From Acidovorax sp. (GTDB taxonomy: Bacteria; Pseudomonadota; Gammaproteobacteria; Burkholderiales; Burkholderiaceae_C): 64,000 nt of DNA. The stretch lies in the NCBI GenBank assembly GCA_030692685.1, contig JAUXZO010000081.1, forward strand, positions 50,937 to 114,936. Direction: 5' to 3'. The position numbers and the translations under genes are program-made. The notes beneath the pieces are model-generated. The model saw only the letters and a list, made by a program, of their open reading frames with translations. It did no database searches and was not told where the DNA came from. Below are positions 42,104 to 50,907 of this stretch, piece after piece; the first letter of the stretch is position 1; the number at the start of each line of letters is the position of its first letter.

Positions 42104-43444
42104 ATGCAAAAGACCTCTCGCCACTTCCTCGCACTTGCAGTGTGCGCAATCGCCCTGGGCGCCATCGTGGCCCAGGCCTTCGGTGTTGTCGACATGCAAG
42201 CCGTCGTCGCCAGCTACCCCAACCTGTTTGCCAGCCTTGGCGCCTTGGCGCTGATCGGCGACACAGCCAACTTTTCACCCACCGAGATCAAAGCCGCGCT
42301 CGACAAGATCGGCGACCAGCTCAAAGAGCAGGGCGAAAAAGCCCTGGCCGAAGCCAAGAAGGCGGGCGACATGTCGGCCAAGACAAAAGAGACCGTGGAC
42401 GAAATGCTGATCAAGCAAGGCGAGCTGCAAGCCCGCTTGCAAGAAGCCGAACAAAAGCTCGACCGCGCAGGCAAGCAAACCGGTGATGAAGGTGCGGCCA
42501 CCCTGGGCGCTCAGTTTGTCGAATCCGAAGGCTACAAGTCTTGGCACGCTGCGGGCGGCATGAAGACCTCGCGCGACTCGTTTGCGATGGGTGTCAAGGC
42601 CATCACCAGCGACGCAGCCAGCGGCGGCGACGGCATCGCCCCCATGCGCCTGCCCGGTGTGCAGGTAGGCCCCATGCAGCGCATGACGGTGCGCGACCTG
42701 CTCACCCCCGGCAGCACCGACAGCAACGTGGTGCAGTACCTGCAAGAAACCGGCTTCACAAACGCCGCTGCTACCGTGGCGGAAGGCGTGAAGAAGCCCG
42801 AGTCCGGCATCGTGTACGACCTGAAAAATGCCAACGTCGTCACCATCGCCCACTTCATCAAGGCCACCAAGCAGATCCTCGACGACTTCCCGCAGCTGCA
42901 AAGCCAGATCGACGGGCGCCTGCGCTACGGCCTAGCCTTGGCTGAAGAAGCCCAGTTGCTCAATGGCTCGGGCGTCGGCAACAACCTGCTTGGCGTGCGC
43001 ACGGCGGCCACCGCTTATGCCGCGCCTATCGTCATCGCGGGCGCCACGCGTATCGACGTGCTGCGCCTGGCGCTGCTGCAGGCTGAGCTGGCCGAATACC
43101 CCAGCACCGGCATCGTGCTGCACCCCACAGACTGGGCCGCCATCGAGCTGCTCAAGGACAGCACCGGCGCCTACATCTTTGCCAACCCGCAAAGCCTGGC
43201 GCAGCCAGGCCTGTGGGGCCGCCCGGTCATCGGAACGCAGGCCATGACGGTAGACAACTTTTTGGTGGGCGCATTCCAAATGGGCGCGCAGGTGTTCGAC
43301 CGTGAGCAAGCCAACGTCGTGATTGCCACCACCAACGAAGACGACTTCGTCAAAAACATGATCACCATCCGTGGTGAAGAGCGCCTGGCCATGGCCGTGT
43401 ACCGGCCCGAGGCCTTCGTGAAGGGCGACATCACGCCCGCGTAA
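42104..43444 (+). CDS. Major capsid protein (HK97 fold)
   Basis: 446 residues. Residues about 65-130 form a coiled-coil delta domain (KTKETVDEMLIKQGELQARL), and the HK97 core follows (GVQVGPMQRMTVRDLLTPG, NVVTIAHFIKATKQILDDFP, GLALAEEAQLLNGSGVGNN). Unusually, residues 1-55 start with a hydrophobic signal-like stretch (FLALAVCAIALGAIVAQAFG) followed by ASLGALALIGD. This part is probably removed with the delta domain, or a later start may be used. Confidence 0.92.
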   Translation: MQKTSRHFLALAVCAIALGAIVAQAFGVVDMQAVVASYPNLFASLGALALIGDTANFSPTEIKAALDKIGDQLKEQGEKALAEAKKAGDMSAKTKETVDEMLIKQGELQARLQEAEQKLDRAGKQTGDEGAATLGAQFVESEGYKSWHAAGGMKTSRDSFAMGVKAITSDAASGGDGIAPMRLPGVQVGPMQRMTVRDLLTPGSTDSNVVQYLQETGFTNAAATVAEGVKKPESGIVYDLKNANVVTIAHFIKATKQILDDFPQLQSQIDGRLRYGLALAEEAQLLNGSGVGNNLLGVRTAATAYAAPIVIAGATRIDVLRLALLQAELAEYPSTGIVLHPTDWAAIELLKDSTGAYIFANPQSLAQPGLWGRPVIGTQAMTVDNFLVGAFQMGAQVFDREQANVVIATTNEDDFVKNMITIRGEERLAMAVYRPEAFVKGDITPA

Positions 43445-43527
43445 CTGCGGTTGTAACTGCTGCCATGTGGCAGCAGTGCCGCAGTTCAAAGCCAGATCGC
43501 CCGGCCAGCCATGCGTGCCGGGCGATC
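43445..43527 (+). terminator. Two strong hairpins after the capsid gene
   Basis: First stem at 43445-43484 pairs CTGCGG and CTGCTGCCA with TGGCAGCAG and CCGCAG. The second at 43495-43527 pairs GATCGCCCGGC with GCCGGGCGATC and is followed by TTCGTTT. They could reduce transcription into the connector genes. Confidence 0.65.
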
Positions 43528-43560
43528 TTCGTTTACCCCTCTATCCCGCCCGAGGTCATC

Positions 43561-43929
43561 ATGATCAAAGCCATCGTCATCAGCACATTCGTGCACGGTG
43601 CCAGCACCTACCGCCCCGGCGATCAAGCCGAGTTCTCGCCACCCGTGTTCGCCAGCCTGGCAGGCCACGGGCTTGTGCAAGAGGCACCTGCACCGTCTGC
43701 CGAGCAGACCACTGCGGTGCAGCGCACGCAGCGCGCAGCCCGCACGCCCAGCAACAAAAAGGCCCCCGAGCCCGACAACAAGGGCGCAGCCACCGGCGCC
43801 ACCGGCACCGCCGCTGTCTTGCCATCGCCCGCCGGCCCGGCCGCATCTTCCGCAGTAGAACCCTCTGCCGGCCCCACTGCCGACGCGGCCTCAACGGCTG
43901 GTGCGAGCGATGCCGCTCCTGACGCTTGA
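43561..43929 (+). CDS. Phage head-associated protein, 122 residues
   Basis: Starts at ATG 43561 (MIKAIVISTFVHGASTYRPG). The first 40 residues are a compact beta domain; the rest is a low-complexity Ala/Pro/Ser/Thr tail. Position after the capsid suggests a head decoration or connector accessory. Family not recognised. Confidence 0.65.
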   Translation: MIKAIVISTFVHGASTYRPGDQAEFSPPVFASLAGHGLVQEAPAPSAEQTTAVQRTQRAARTPSNKKAPEPDNKGAATGATGTAAVLPSPAGPAASSAVEPSAGPTADAASTAGASDAAPDA

Positions 43930-44254
43930 CCAGGCGCTTGCCCACCTGCGGGCCGATGCCGACCAGGTGAACGCGCAAGACCTGCAGCTCAAGATCACAG
44001 CCGCCGAGCTGCTCGCATGCGAACACCTCGGCCGCAACGTGTATGCCGACCAGGCCGCGCTTGATGCTGCAGTGGCGGCAGAAGAAGCGGGCGATTCGCC
44101 CATGGTCTGCAACGACCTGGTGCGTGCGGCCATGCTGCTCATCCTCGGCCACCTGTGGGCCAACCGCGAAGACGTCACCACAGGGGCGCCGGTCGAGCTG
44201 CCAAACGGCTCACGCTCACTGCTGGCGCCGTATCGAAAAGGCATGGGGGTATAG
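43910..44254 (+). CDS. Head-tail connector protein (gp6-like)
   Basis: 114 residues from ATG 43910 (MPLLTLDQALAHLRADA); a GTG at 43901 is possible. Helical gp6-type adaptor pattern: DLQLKITAAELLACEHLGRN, NDLVRAAMLLILGHLWANRE. The family binds the portal as the first connector ring. Overlaps the upstream gene by 20 bp. Confidence 0.82.
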   Translation: MPLLTLDQALAHLRADADQVNAQDLQLKITAAELLACEHLGRNVYADQAALDAAVAAEEAGDSPMVCNDLVRAAMLLILGHLWANREDVTTGAPVELPNGSRSLLAPYRKGMGV

Positions 44255-44256
44255 AC

Positions 44257-44595
44257 ATGTTGAAAGCCGGACAACTCACCAACCGCATTCGCTTCGAACG
44301 CCCCTCGGCCGCCGTAGACAAATACGGTGACCCCATCGGCGGCTGGGACTTGGTGACCACTGTGTGGGCGGCCATCCGTCCCATGGGCAGCAACGAGCGC
44401 ATGGCAGCCTTGCAAATGCAAAGCGGCCAGACGCACGTGGTGACTACACGTTACAGCCCTGCGCTTGCTGCGGCACGCGGCGAATGGCACATCGTTTTCA
44501 AAGGCCGTGTGTTCCAGCTCGTGGGCCAGCCGCGCAACCCGAATGAAGCCAACGTTGAACTGGTCTTTGACTGCACGGAAGGTCCCTCCCCATGA
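44257..44595 (+). CDS. Head closure protein (SPP1 gp16 / head-tail joining family)
   Basis: 112 residues from ATG 44257. LTNRIRFERPSAAVDKYGDP then GWDLVTTVWAAIRPMGSNER is a typical head-tail joining sequence. Forms the stopper ring beneath the adaptor. Two bp after the upstream gene and 4-bp overlap with the next. Confidence 0.83.
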   Translation: MLKAGQLTNRIRFERPSAAVDKYGDPIGGWDLVTTVWAAIRPMGSNERMAALQMQSGQTHVVTTRYSPALAAARGEWHIVFKGRVFQLVGQPRNPNEANVELVFDCTEGPSP

Positions 44596-44762
44596 AGCAA
44601 GACACATTAAAAGTTCGCATCAATGTGAAAGTCAGCTGGTGGGTAGCGCCTTTGATTCAGCTTTGCGCGCTGTGCGCGAAGCTATCCCGCTGCCACGTTG
44701 ATGTTGACGCTGTTGGCCGTTTCATCGGCCGCCATGGTGTCAAGGTGGAGGTGAGGCCATGA
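44592..44762 (+). CDS. Small phage protein, 56 residues
   Basis: ATG 44592 overlaps the head-closure stop (ATGA), and its TGA overlaps the next start (ATGA). The sequence has VKVSWWVAPLIQLCALCAKL and a VDAVGRFIGRHGVKVEVRP tail. Similar short genes of unknown role are found here in HK97-like phages. Confidence 0.65.
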   Translation: MKQDTLKVRINVKVSWWVAPLIQLCALCAKLSRCHVDVDAVGRFIGRHGVKVEVRP

Positions 44763-45229
44763 GTGATTTTGAGATCAAGGGCCTGGCCGAACTGAACGCA
44801 GCGCTGCAAGAGTTGCCCGCCAAGATCGAGGCGAACGTGCTGCGCGGCGCTTTGCGTGCCGGTCAGAAGGTGATCCTCGACAAGGCACGCAGCAACATCA
44901 ACAACCGCACCGGCGATCTGAGCAAGAGCTTGCGCATTCGCACCAGCAAGCGCGGCGGCAACGTGAGTGCAATGCTGATTGCTGGCGACAAGAAAGCCTA
45001 CTACCCGCACATGGTGGAGAAGGGCACGGTGAAGCACTTCATCAAGCCCAAGGCCGCCAAGAGTCTGTTCTTTGCCGGGTTGTTTGGCGAGGTAGTGGAT
45101 CACCCCGGCGCGGCCCCCAAGCCGTTCATGCGGCCAGCTTTGGACAGCGAACAAACCAATGCTGCCGAGGCCGTGCGCGACTACATCGCCACCCGATTGC
45201 CTAAAGAGATCAAGAAGGCAGGCAAATGA
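44759..45229 (+). CDS. Tail completion / HK97 gp10-like protein
   Basis: 156 residues. FEIKGLAELNAALQELPAKI and VLRGALRAGQKVILDKARSN are typical gp10-family starts; KPFMRPALDSEQTNAAEAV near the C-terminus is also typical. It joins tail and head. Overlaps the next gene by 4 bp. Confidence 0.85.
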   Translation: MSDFEIKGLAELNAALQELPAKIEANVLRGALRAGQKVILDKARSNINNRTGDLSKSLRIRTSKRGGNVSAMLIAGDKKAYYPHMVEKGTVKHFIKPKAAKSLFFAGLFGEVVDHPGAAPKPFMRPALDSEQTNAAEAVRDYIATRLPKEIKKAGK

Positions 45230-45633
45230 ACGACGCCAGCTTTTGCGCTGCGCTGTTGAACCACGCGGCTGTCACAGCCCTGGTCAGCAACCGCATCGGC
45301 TTGGATCAACTCAAGCAAGGCTGGGGGCTGCCCGCCGTGGTCTACCAGATCGTCAGCACCAATGAGCAGCCGTACATCGGCGCATCCAGCGATACCGGCC
45401 AGGTTGTCATTCGCCTGCAGGTCAACCCGCTGGCGGCCACCGTGGATGGCGTGGCGGCCATCCATGCGGCAGTGCGCGCCGCCATTCAGTCGCAGCTGGC
45501 GCAAGTGGTTGACGGCCACCGGCTGATCCACGTTGAAGACGGCGGGCGCGACAAGTACGACAAGGACGAAACCTCCAGCACCTGGACACGCGCCTCCGAC
45601 TACCTACTGACCGTTGAAGCTCAAACGCTCTGA
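45226..45633 (+). CDS. DUF3168 tail completion/terminator protein
   Basis: 135 residues. FCAALLNHAAVTALVSNRIG, LPAVVYQIVSTNEQPYIGAS and VVIRLQVNPLAATVDGVAAI match the DUF3168 (gpU-like tail terminator) family. Confidence 0.82.
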   Translation: MNDASFCAALLNHAAVTALVSNRIGLDQLKQGWGLPAVVYQIVSTNEQPYIGASSDTGQVVIRLQVNPLAATVDGVAAIHAAVRAAIQSQLAQVVDGHRLIHVEDGGRDKYDKDETSSTWTRASDYLLTVEAQTL

Positions 45634-45692
45634 CGCCCCCAACACCGCGCTGGCCCTGCCAGCACGTTGTGCCCGCAAGGGCCTACCCACCG

Positions 45693-45749
45693 CCCGCTGC
45701 CGAGCAATCGCAGCGGGTTTTTTCATGCCCGCTCATTGCGGGTTTTTTT
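45693..45749 (+). terminator. Tandem Rho-independent terminators upstream of the tail tube gene
   Basis: First: CCCGCTGC / GCAGCGGG followed by TTTTTT (45693-45723). Second: CCCGC / GCGGG followed by TTTTTTT (45728-45749). They lie between the tail completion and tail tube genes, 16 bp before the tube start. Confidence 0.85.
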
Positions 45750-45765
45750 ATAGGAAGCATCCGCA

Positions 45766-46245
45766 ATGGCAACCACACCCAAAACGCAAAGCTCGGCAGG
45801 CACGACCCTCGAAATCGCTACCGGCGCCCCCGCCACGTTCGACGCAACTGGCTTTGCAGCCCAGACCTATACCAAGGTTGGAAAGCTCAAGAACCTTGGC
45901 CCTTTTGGCAAGACGTTCTCGCTCATCACCAGCGAATACCTGGACCAGCGCGGAAAGGAAAAGCGCAAGGGCACGTATGACGCAGGCAGCTTGCCCGTAA
46001 CGCTCGACCTCAATGGCAGCGCAGGGCAAAACGCCATGGAGGATGCCAACGATAGCGACGACGACTTCAGCTTTCGTGTGACGTTCCAAGACGGCACCGC
46101 TTACTACGTGCGCGGCATCGTGACCGAGTTCATGAAGAACGTGGGCGGTCCAAACCAAATGATCGAAGGCACCTGCAAGCTGGAGCTGCAGTCCTTTACT
46201 GACGGCACCGACGAGTTCGCCTCGATCAAGGTTCCCGTCGTCTAA
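45766..46245 (+). CDS. Major tail tube protein
   Basis: 159 residues. Pattern SSAGTTLEIATGAPATFDAT, YTKVGKLKNLGPFGKTFSLI and GGPNQMIEGTCKLELQSFT fits the TP901-1/lambda-V-like tail tube family. It polymerises into the tube of the long non-contractile tail. Separated from upstream genes by tandem terminators and from the chaperone gene by a further hairpin. Confidence 0.85.
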   Translation: MATTPKTQSSAGTTLEIATGAPATFDATGFAAQTYTKVGKLKNLGPFGKTFSLITSEYLDQRGKEKRKGTYDAGSLPVTLDLNGSAGQNAMEDANDSDDDFSFRVTFQDGTAYYVRGIVTEFMKNVGGPNQMIEGTCKLELQSFTDGTDEFASIKVPVV

Positions 46246-46266
46246 CCCACCCCCACCCCAGTTGCC

Positions 46267-46327
46267 ACGACCCGGCCTCGTTCGCTCCCTCGCAGGGGCG
46301 GCGGGGCTGGGTACGGGCTTTTGTTTT
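46267..46327 (+). terminator. Hairpin terminator after the tail tube gene
   Basis: CCCGGCCTCG pairs with CGGGGCTGGG (one G-U), with a run TTTTGTTTTT after it. The tail tube gene is thus bracketed by terminators. Confidence 0.6.
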
Positions 46328-46350
46328 TCCATCCCTGCGAGACCATCCAC

Positions 46351-46773
46351 ATGACCACCATCGTCAACGCCAATGCGGCCCCTGACTTCGCTGCCTTCTT
46401 CCTCACCGACACCAGCCGCTTAGAGATTGAGCTGCCCAACGGCGACCCCATGCTCTACAACGGCCAGCAGGTGGTTGCAGTGCTGCACGGCCCGGCGACC
46501 GACGTGTACGTGAAGGCCAAAGACGCCATGGAAAAAGAAGCCACGCGGCGAGTGTTCGCCGCCATGGGCGCAAAGAAGAAAAAAGGCGAAGACGAAGACA
46601 AAGAAGCCGACCCCAAGTTCCTCACCGCCGTCACTGCCGAGTTCGAGAACTTCCCCTATCCCGGTGGCCCTGGTGCCATTTACCGCGAGCGCCGCCTGCA
46701 GTACATCACCGACCAGGTGCGCCGCCACCTGAACGACTTGGGAAACTTCTTCAAGGGGCAGAGCAAGACCTGA
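46351..46773 (+). CDS. Tail assembly chaperone (G-like)
   Basis: 140 residues from ATG 46351. Contains an acidic/basic stretch (KKKKGEDEDKEADPK) and ends VRRHLNDLGNFFKGQSKT. In position it matches lambda G, upstream of the GT extension and tape measure. A canonical slippery heptamer GGGAAAC at 46740-46746 allows a fraction of ribosomes to shift -1 into the next frame. Confidence 0.85.
   Translation: MTTIVNANAAPDFAAFFLTDTSRLEIELPNGDPMLYNGQQVVAVLHGPATDVYVKAKDAMEKEATRRVFAAMGAKKKKGEDEDKEADPKFLTAVTAEFENFPYPGGPGAIYRERRLQYITDQVRRHLNDLGNFFKGQSKT
46740..46746 (+). other. -1 ribosomal frameshift slippery site GGGAAAC
   Basis: The heptamer is in the correct X XXY YYZ register of the chaperone frame (G GGA AAC). 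The -1 frame is open from here to 47222. Lambda G/GT uses the near-identical GGGAAAG. Confidence 0.85.
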
Positions 46774-46775
46774 TC

Positions 46776-47222
46776 TTGCTCGCACGCCAGGTGGCCTGGG
46801 CCAGCGTGCGGCCTGAGGACGCCAAGGGCAAAAAAGCCGAGTTGTGCCGTATGGAGCAGATCGAGCTGGACGGCGGCACGCTGGAGATGCCCGAGCTGTC
46901 CATGCCCTACCTGTGGGCCTACCTGCAAGACGTGGGCCTGTGCGAGCGCGGCGACATGGGCCCGCGCCCGCTCAGCAGCACCGAGCTGCAGGCCTGGGCC
47001 AAAGGCTCTGGCTTGCAGCTGGACGCCTGGGAGTTCCGCGCGCTACGCAAGGCCTCCCGCGCGTTCGTCGCGCAGCTTGGCAGCGACGACACCCAACCGC
47101 CCTACGGCGACCCCGAGACCCTGGCCGACCCGGATGTGGTCGAGCAGCGCATGGCCCAGATCCTGGACAGCCTGGCAAAACCTGTGGAGAAGAAAAATGC
47201 AGATCGCAACTCTGACGATTGA
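46776..47222 (+). CDS. Tail assembly chaperone T-domain (expressed by -1 frameshift as a GT-like fusion)
   Basis: An open -1-frame segment of ~148 codons (LARQVAWASVRPEDAKGKK ... PVEKKNADRNSDD) with no ATG; the only candidate start is TTG 46776 without a ribosome-binding site. With the slippery site it continues the chaperone protein to about 290 residues. The GT-like form binds tape measure and tube subunits during tail assembly. It overlaps the tape measure start by 26 bp. Confidence 0.8.
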   Translation: MLARQVAWASVRPEDAKGKKAELCRMEQIELDGGTLEMPELSMPYLWAYLQDVGLCERGDMGPRPLSSTELQAWAKGSGLQLDAWEFRALRKASRAFVAQLGSDDTQPPYGDPETLADPDVVEQRMAQILDSLAKPVEKKNADRNSDD

Positions 47223-50200
47223 GATGGCTGCGAACGTGGCACGCCTGCGCCAGGATATGGACAACGCGGCCAGCATGGTACAGGGCGCTACGGCCAAGAT
47301 GCAGAAGGCTGCAGAGCTGGCGGGCAAGGCCTTGGGCTTGATCGGTGTTGGCCTGTCTGTTTCGGCCTTCACGGGCTTCGTCCGCAATGCCATCGATGCC
47401 GCAGACGCACTGGACGAGATGTCCGGTCGCGTCGGTGTGTCGGCAAAAGAGCTGTCGGGCCTGCAGCTGGCGTACAAGCAGGCAGGCATGGGCAACGATG
47501 CCATGGCATCCAGCCTGGCCAAGCTCTCTCGGGAGATGTCTGAGGGCAATGCGGGCCTGCGCGCGCTTGGCGTGAACACGCGCAATGCCGATGGCAGCTT
47601 GCGCGGCACAACCGAGGTGCTGCTGGACGTGGCGAACAAGTTCACCACACTGGAAGATGGCGCTGCAAAAACAGCGCTGGCTATCGAGATTTTTGGTAAG
47701 TCCGGCACCGACATGGTTCCGCTTCTCAACAGTGGGTCAGAGGGTATCGCCCAGATGACGGCCATGGCTGAGAGGCTGGGCTTGGTGATTGAAGACAGCA
47801 CCGCTGCCCAGGCGGGACAGTTCAACGACACGTTGGAACTGCTGGGCCTTGGCGTGGAGGGCGTAGGGTCGCGCATTGCTGCGCAGCTGCTGCCAACGCT
47901 CACCAGCCTCACAGGGTCATTTTTGGAAACGATGTCCTCTGGGGAGAGGCTGGCTGGAATAGCGGACTTCCTCGCTTCAAGTCTGAAACTCCTTTACACG
48001 GTAGGACTGAGCATCGTTGAGGTGTTTAGCACTGTTGGGAAAACGCTTGGGGCAGCCATGGGGCAGGTGCTTGCCATCCTCAAAGGTGACTTCGCGCAGG
48101 CCTCAGCGATTGGCCAGGAATGGCAGCGTGATGTCACAGCGGGATGGGCTTCCACCAGCGCGGCCGTTCAGGCAGCGTGGTCAGCCGAGAGCAATGCGGC
48201 TGTCGTATCTGCCGCTACCACCATGAAGGTCAACCAGGATTTGTTGACCGCGCAAAAAGCCCGTGAGGAGGGGGCAAAGAAATCTGCAGCTGCGGCGACC
48301 AAGGCGGCGGATGAGTTCGCAAAACTGCGCGACAAGATCAACGGCAGGGACAGCGGCACCGACCCTGACTTTCTGAAGAACCTGCAGATACTGCAGAAGG
48401 GGAGCAAGTCGCTAGAGGAGTACCTTCGACTGGCTGAAAAGTACATCGCCAGCCAGAAGTACATGCAGGACGCGGACAAAGCCGCTCTGCAGGTCGCTCA
48501 GCTGAAGGCCGATGCCCGCAATCAAGAGGCAAATGCCATTGCCGCGCAGATGGCTGCGCAAGAGCAGGCCGCTGCTCAGCAGCTCGCCAGCGTGCGTGAT
48601 CGCGTGACGTCCCTGCAGCTCGAAGAGCGTGCGCTGGCGATGTCACGGGATCGAAACATCACTCTAGCCGAGGCCATCGAACAGGTGGCACTGGCGCGCC
48701 TGCGCGAGCGGCAAGAAAAGCTGGCGGTGGGCACTGAGGCCTATGACGCGATAGAGCGCGAAATTGAGGCCCGTAGGGAGCTGATAGGCCTGGTGCAAAA
48801 CCAGGGCGTGCGCGAGGCAGCTGAAGCTGCTACCGCTGAATCCCTAAAGATGGCGGACCAGATCAACAACTCCCTCACCGACGCCCTGATGCGCGGCTTC
48901 GAGTCTGGCAAAGACTTTGCGCGCAACATGCTCGACACGGTGGTGAACATGTTCAAGACCACCGTGCTGCGCCCCATCATCAGCGCCATCATCAACCCCA
49001 TTGCTGGCGGCATCACCTCCGCCATTGGTGGGGGCGTCGCAGGGGCGGTGGGGCAAGCCAGCGGGGCCAGCGGGCTGCTGTCTCTGGGCAGCATGGCGTC
49101 GTCTATCACCGGCATTGGTCAGTACATGGCCACCGGGTTCCTCAACACCGTTGCGGGGACGGGCACAGCGGCAGGGGTTACCGCTGGTGGTGCCATTGGC
49201 GGGGCCAATGGCTTTGCTATGCAACTTGGCGCCGTGGCCCCTTGGCTGCTGGGCGCCGTTGCGCTTGCCTCGCTATGGAAACCGCTGTTCGGCCGCACGC
49301 TGAAAGATAGCGGAGTCCAGGGCGAGTTTGGTGGCGAACGTGGTTTTGAGGGCGAGAGCTACAAGTATTACAAGGGCGGCCTGTTCCGCAGCGACAAGAC
49401 CGAAACTTCGGCACTGCAGGAAGAAATACGCAAAGCCCTGGGCGACACGTTCCTGGCCATGAAGGCGCAGGTGACTGACTTCGCCGAGGCGCTTGGCCTG
49501 AGCACAGACCGCCTGGCTGGCTACACCAGCGCCATCAAGATCAGCACCTTCGGCCTGGACGATCAGAAGGCACAGGCGGTGTTCCAGGAGGCGCTGGCCA
49601 CGGCCAACAACGATTTGGCGCAGCAGGTACTCGGCACATGGGAGACCACCACTGAACGTGTGCAGCGCACCATCAGTGGCATGACTGGGGGTCACGCCGA
49701 GGGAGGCGACTGGTACAGCGAGACGTATGACGAAGACGTCACTACCAGCACCTACACGCCCAGCGAGTTTGCGAAGGAGGGCGAGAAGGCAATCGACACC
49801 CTGACGCGCCTGGCCACCAGCATCACCGTGGTCAACAGCGTGTTCGACGTGCTCGGGTACACGATGTACGAAAAGAGCCTGGCCGGTGCGGACGCAGCCA
49901 GCAAGATGATTGACGCGTTTGGTGGCGCAGAGCAGTTCATGGCTGCCACCGGCAGTTACTACCAAAACTTCTACAGCGACGCCGAGCGCTTTGCCAATGC
50001 GCAGCGCAAGTTGTCTGAGGGGTTTGCCGAGTTGGGCGTGTCAATGCCCCTTTCCAAGGATGAGCTGCGCAAGCTGATCGAGGCGCAAGACCTGAGCACC
50101 GATGCAGGCCGAAAGATGTACGCGTCGCTGATCACCCTGTCGGGCGGCTTCAACGAAGTGGCCATGGCGGTCGAAGGCTACAACCAAAACTACTACACCG

Positions 50201-50907
50201 AGTCCGAGCGCTTTGCCAATGCGCAGCGCAAGTTGGCCGAAGGATTTGGCGAGCTGGGCATAGCCATGCCGCGCTCCAGGTCAGAGCTGCGCAGACTGAT
50301 CGAGGCGCAAGACCTGAACACCGAGGCGGGCCGGGAGATGTATGCATCTCTGATCAGCCTGTCCGGCGGGTTTTACGAAGTGGCCATGGCGATTGAGAAC
50401 GTGTTCGCCAACATCAGCAAGACCACGGCGCAGAGCGTGCGCGACATTCAGATGTCGATCATGTCCAACGAAGAAAAGTATTCGTTCCTGGACAAAGAGA
50501 TCGATGGGGTGATTGCCCGCATGAGCAGCGCTACGTCGCCTGAGGAGATCGAGCGACTGTTCCAGCAAGCCAACAGCGCCACCACGGCCGCCTACAACCT
50601 GCTCAGCCCTGAGGAGCAAGTGCGGCTGAACGCCGAGTTTGTGGACCGGCTGTACGAGCTGGAGGCCGTGGCGCAAAGCCGCCTTGATGTTGCTGGCCAG
50701 ACGGCCGACAGCGCAGAGCAGCAGGTGCAAGCCGCAGCCGATGCGAAAGAGGCGGCCCAGTCGCAACGCGAGGCAGCAGCCGAGATGACGCAAGCGGCTG
50801 CAGACATGCTGCGCGCGGCACAAGAGACGCTGAAGGCGGCGATGACGCCCAAGGTGATTGATTTGCGCTTTAACGGCCAGGCAGCCAATGAGGTGACCTA
50901 CACATGA
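47197..50907 (+). CDS. Tape measure protein
   Basis: 1236 residues from ATG 47197 (GGAGAAGAA upstream). The N-terminal part is typical (MAANVARLRQDMDNAASMVQ; AMASSLAKLSREMSEGNAGL), with a hydrophobic middle (Gly/Ala-rich, about 605-695, IINPIAGGITSAIGGGVAGA). Long coiled-coil stretches surround it. Near residues 921-1068 there are two tandem 74-residue repeats (FANAQRKLSEGF / FANAQRKLAEGF). It sets tail length and may be ejected into the host. Confidence 0.92.
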   Translation: MQIATLTIEMAANVARLRQDMDNAASMVQGATAKMQKAAELAGKALGLIGVGLSVSAFTGFVRNAIDAADALDEMSGRVGVSAKELSGLQLAYKQAGMGNDAMASSLAKLSREMSEGNAGLRALGVNTRNADGSLRGTTEVLLDVANKFTTLEDGAAKTALAIEIFGKSGTDMVPLLNSGSEGIAQMTAMAERLGLVIEDSTAAQAGQFNDTLELLGLGVEGVGSRIAAQLLPTLTSLTGSFLETMSSGERLAGIADFLASSLKLLYTVGLSIVEVFSTVGKTLGAAMGQVLAILKGDFAQASAIGQEWQRDVTAGWASTSAAVQAAWSAESNAAVVSAATTMKVNQDLLTAQKAREEGAKKSAAAATKAADEFAKLRDKINGRDSGTDPDFLKNLQILQKGSKSLEEYLRLAEKYIASQKYMQDADKAALQVAQLKADARNQEANAIAAQMAAQEQAAAQQLASVRDRVTSLQLEERALAMSRDRNITLAEAIEQVALARLRERQEKLAVGTEAYDAIEREIEARRELIGLVQNQGVREAAEAATAESLKMADQINNSLTDALMRGFESGKDFARNMLDTVVNMFKTTVLRPIISAIINPIAGGITSAIGGGVAGAVGQASGASGLLSLGSMASSITGIGQYMATGFLNTVAGTGTAAGVTAGGAIGGANGFAMQLGAVAPWLLGAVALASLWKPLFGRTLKDSGVQGEFGGERGFEGESYKYYKGGLFRSDKTETSALQEEIRKALGDTFLAMKAQVTDFAEALGLSTDRLAGYTSAIKISTFGLDDQKAQAVFQEALATANNDLAQQVLGTWETTTERVQRTISGMTGGHAEGGDWYSETYDEDVTTSTYTPSEFAKEGEKAIDTLTRLATSITVVNSVFDVLGYTMYEKSLAGADAASKMIDAFGGAEQFMAATGSYYQNFYSDAERFANAQRKLSEGFAELGVSMPLSKDELRKLIEAQDLSTDAGRKMYASLITLSGGFNEVAMAVEGYNQNYYTESERFANAQRKLAEGFGELGIAMPRSRSELRRLIEAQDLNTEAGREMYASLISLSGGFYEVAMAIENVFANISKTTAQSVRDIQMSIMSNEEKYSFLDKEIDGVIARMSSATSPEEIERLFQQANSATTAAYNLLSPEEQVRLNAEFVDRLYELEAVAQSRLDVAGQTADSAEQQVQAAADAKEAAQSQREAAAEMTQAAADMLRAAQETLKAAMTPKVIDLRFNGQAANEVTYT
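49957..50400 (+). repeat. Tandem 222-bp repeats within the tape measure gene
   Basis: Unit 1 at 49957-50178, unit 2 at 50179-50400, encoding YYQNFYSDAERFANAQRKL and YNQNYYTESERFANAQRKL, then LSGGFNEVAMAVEG / LSGGFYEVAMAIEN. Identity is high at protein level. Unit gain or loss would alter tail length. Confidence 0.85.

Noticed and set aside
46776..47222. The downstream tail chaperone frame as an independent gene from TTG 46776
   Set aside because: No ribosome-binding site and no ATG; the slippery heptamer upstream explains its expression better.
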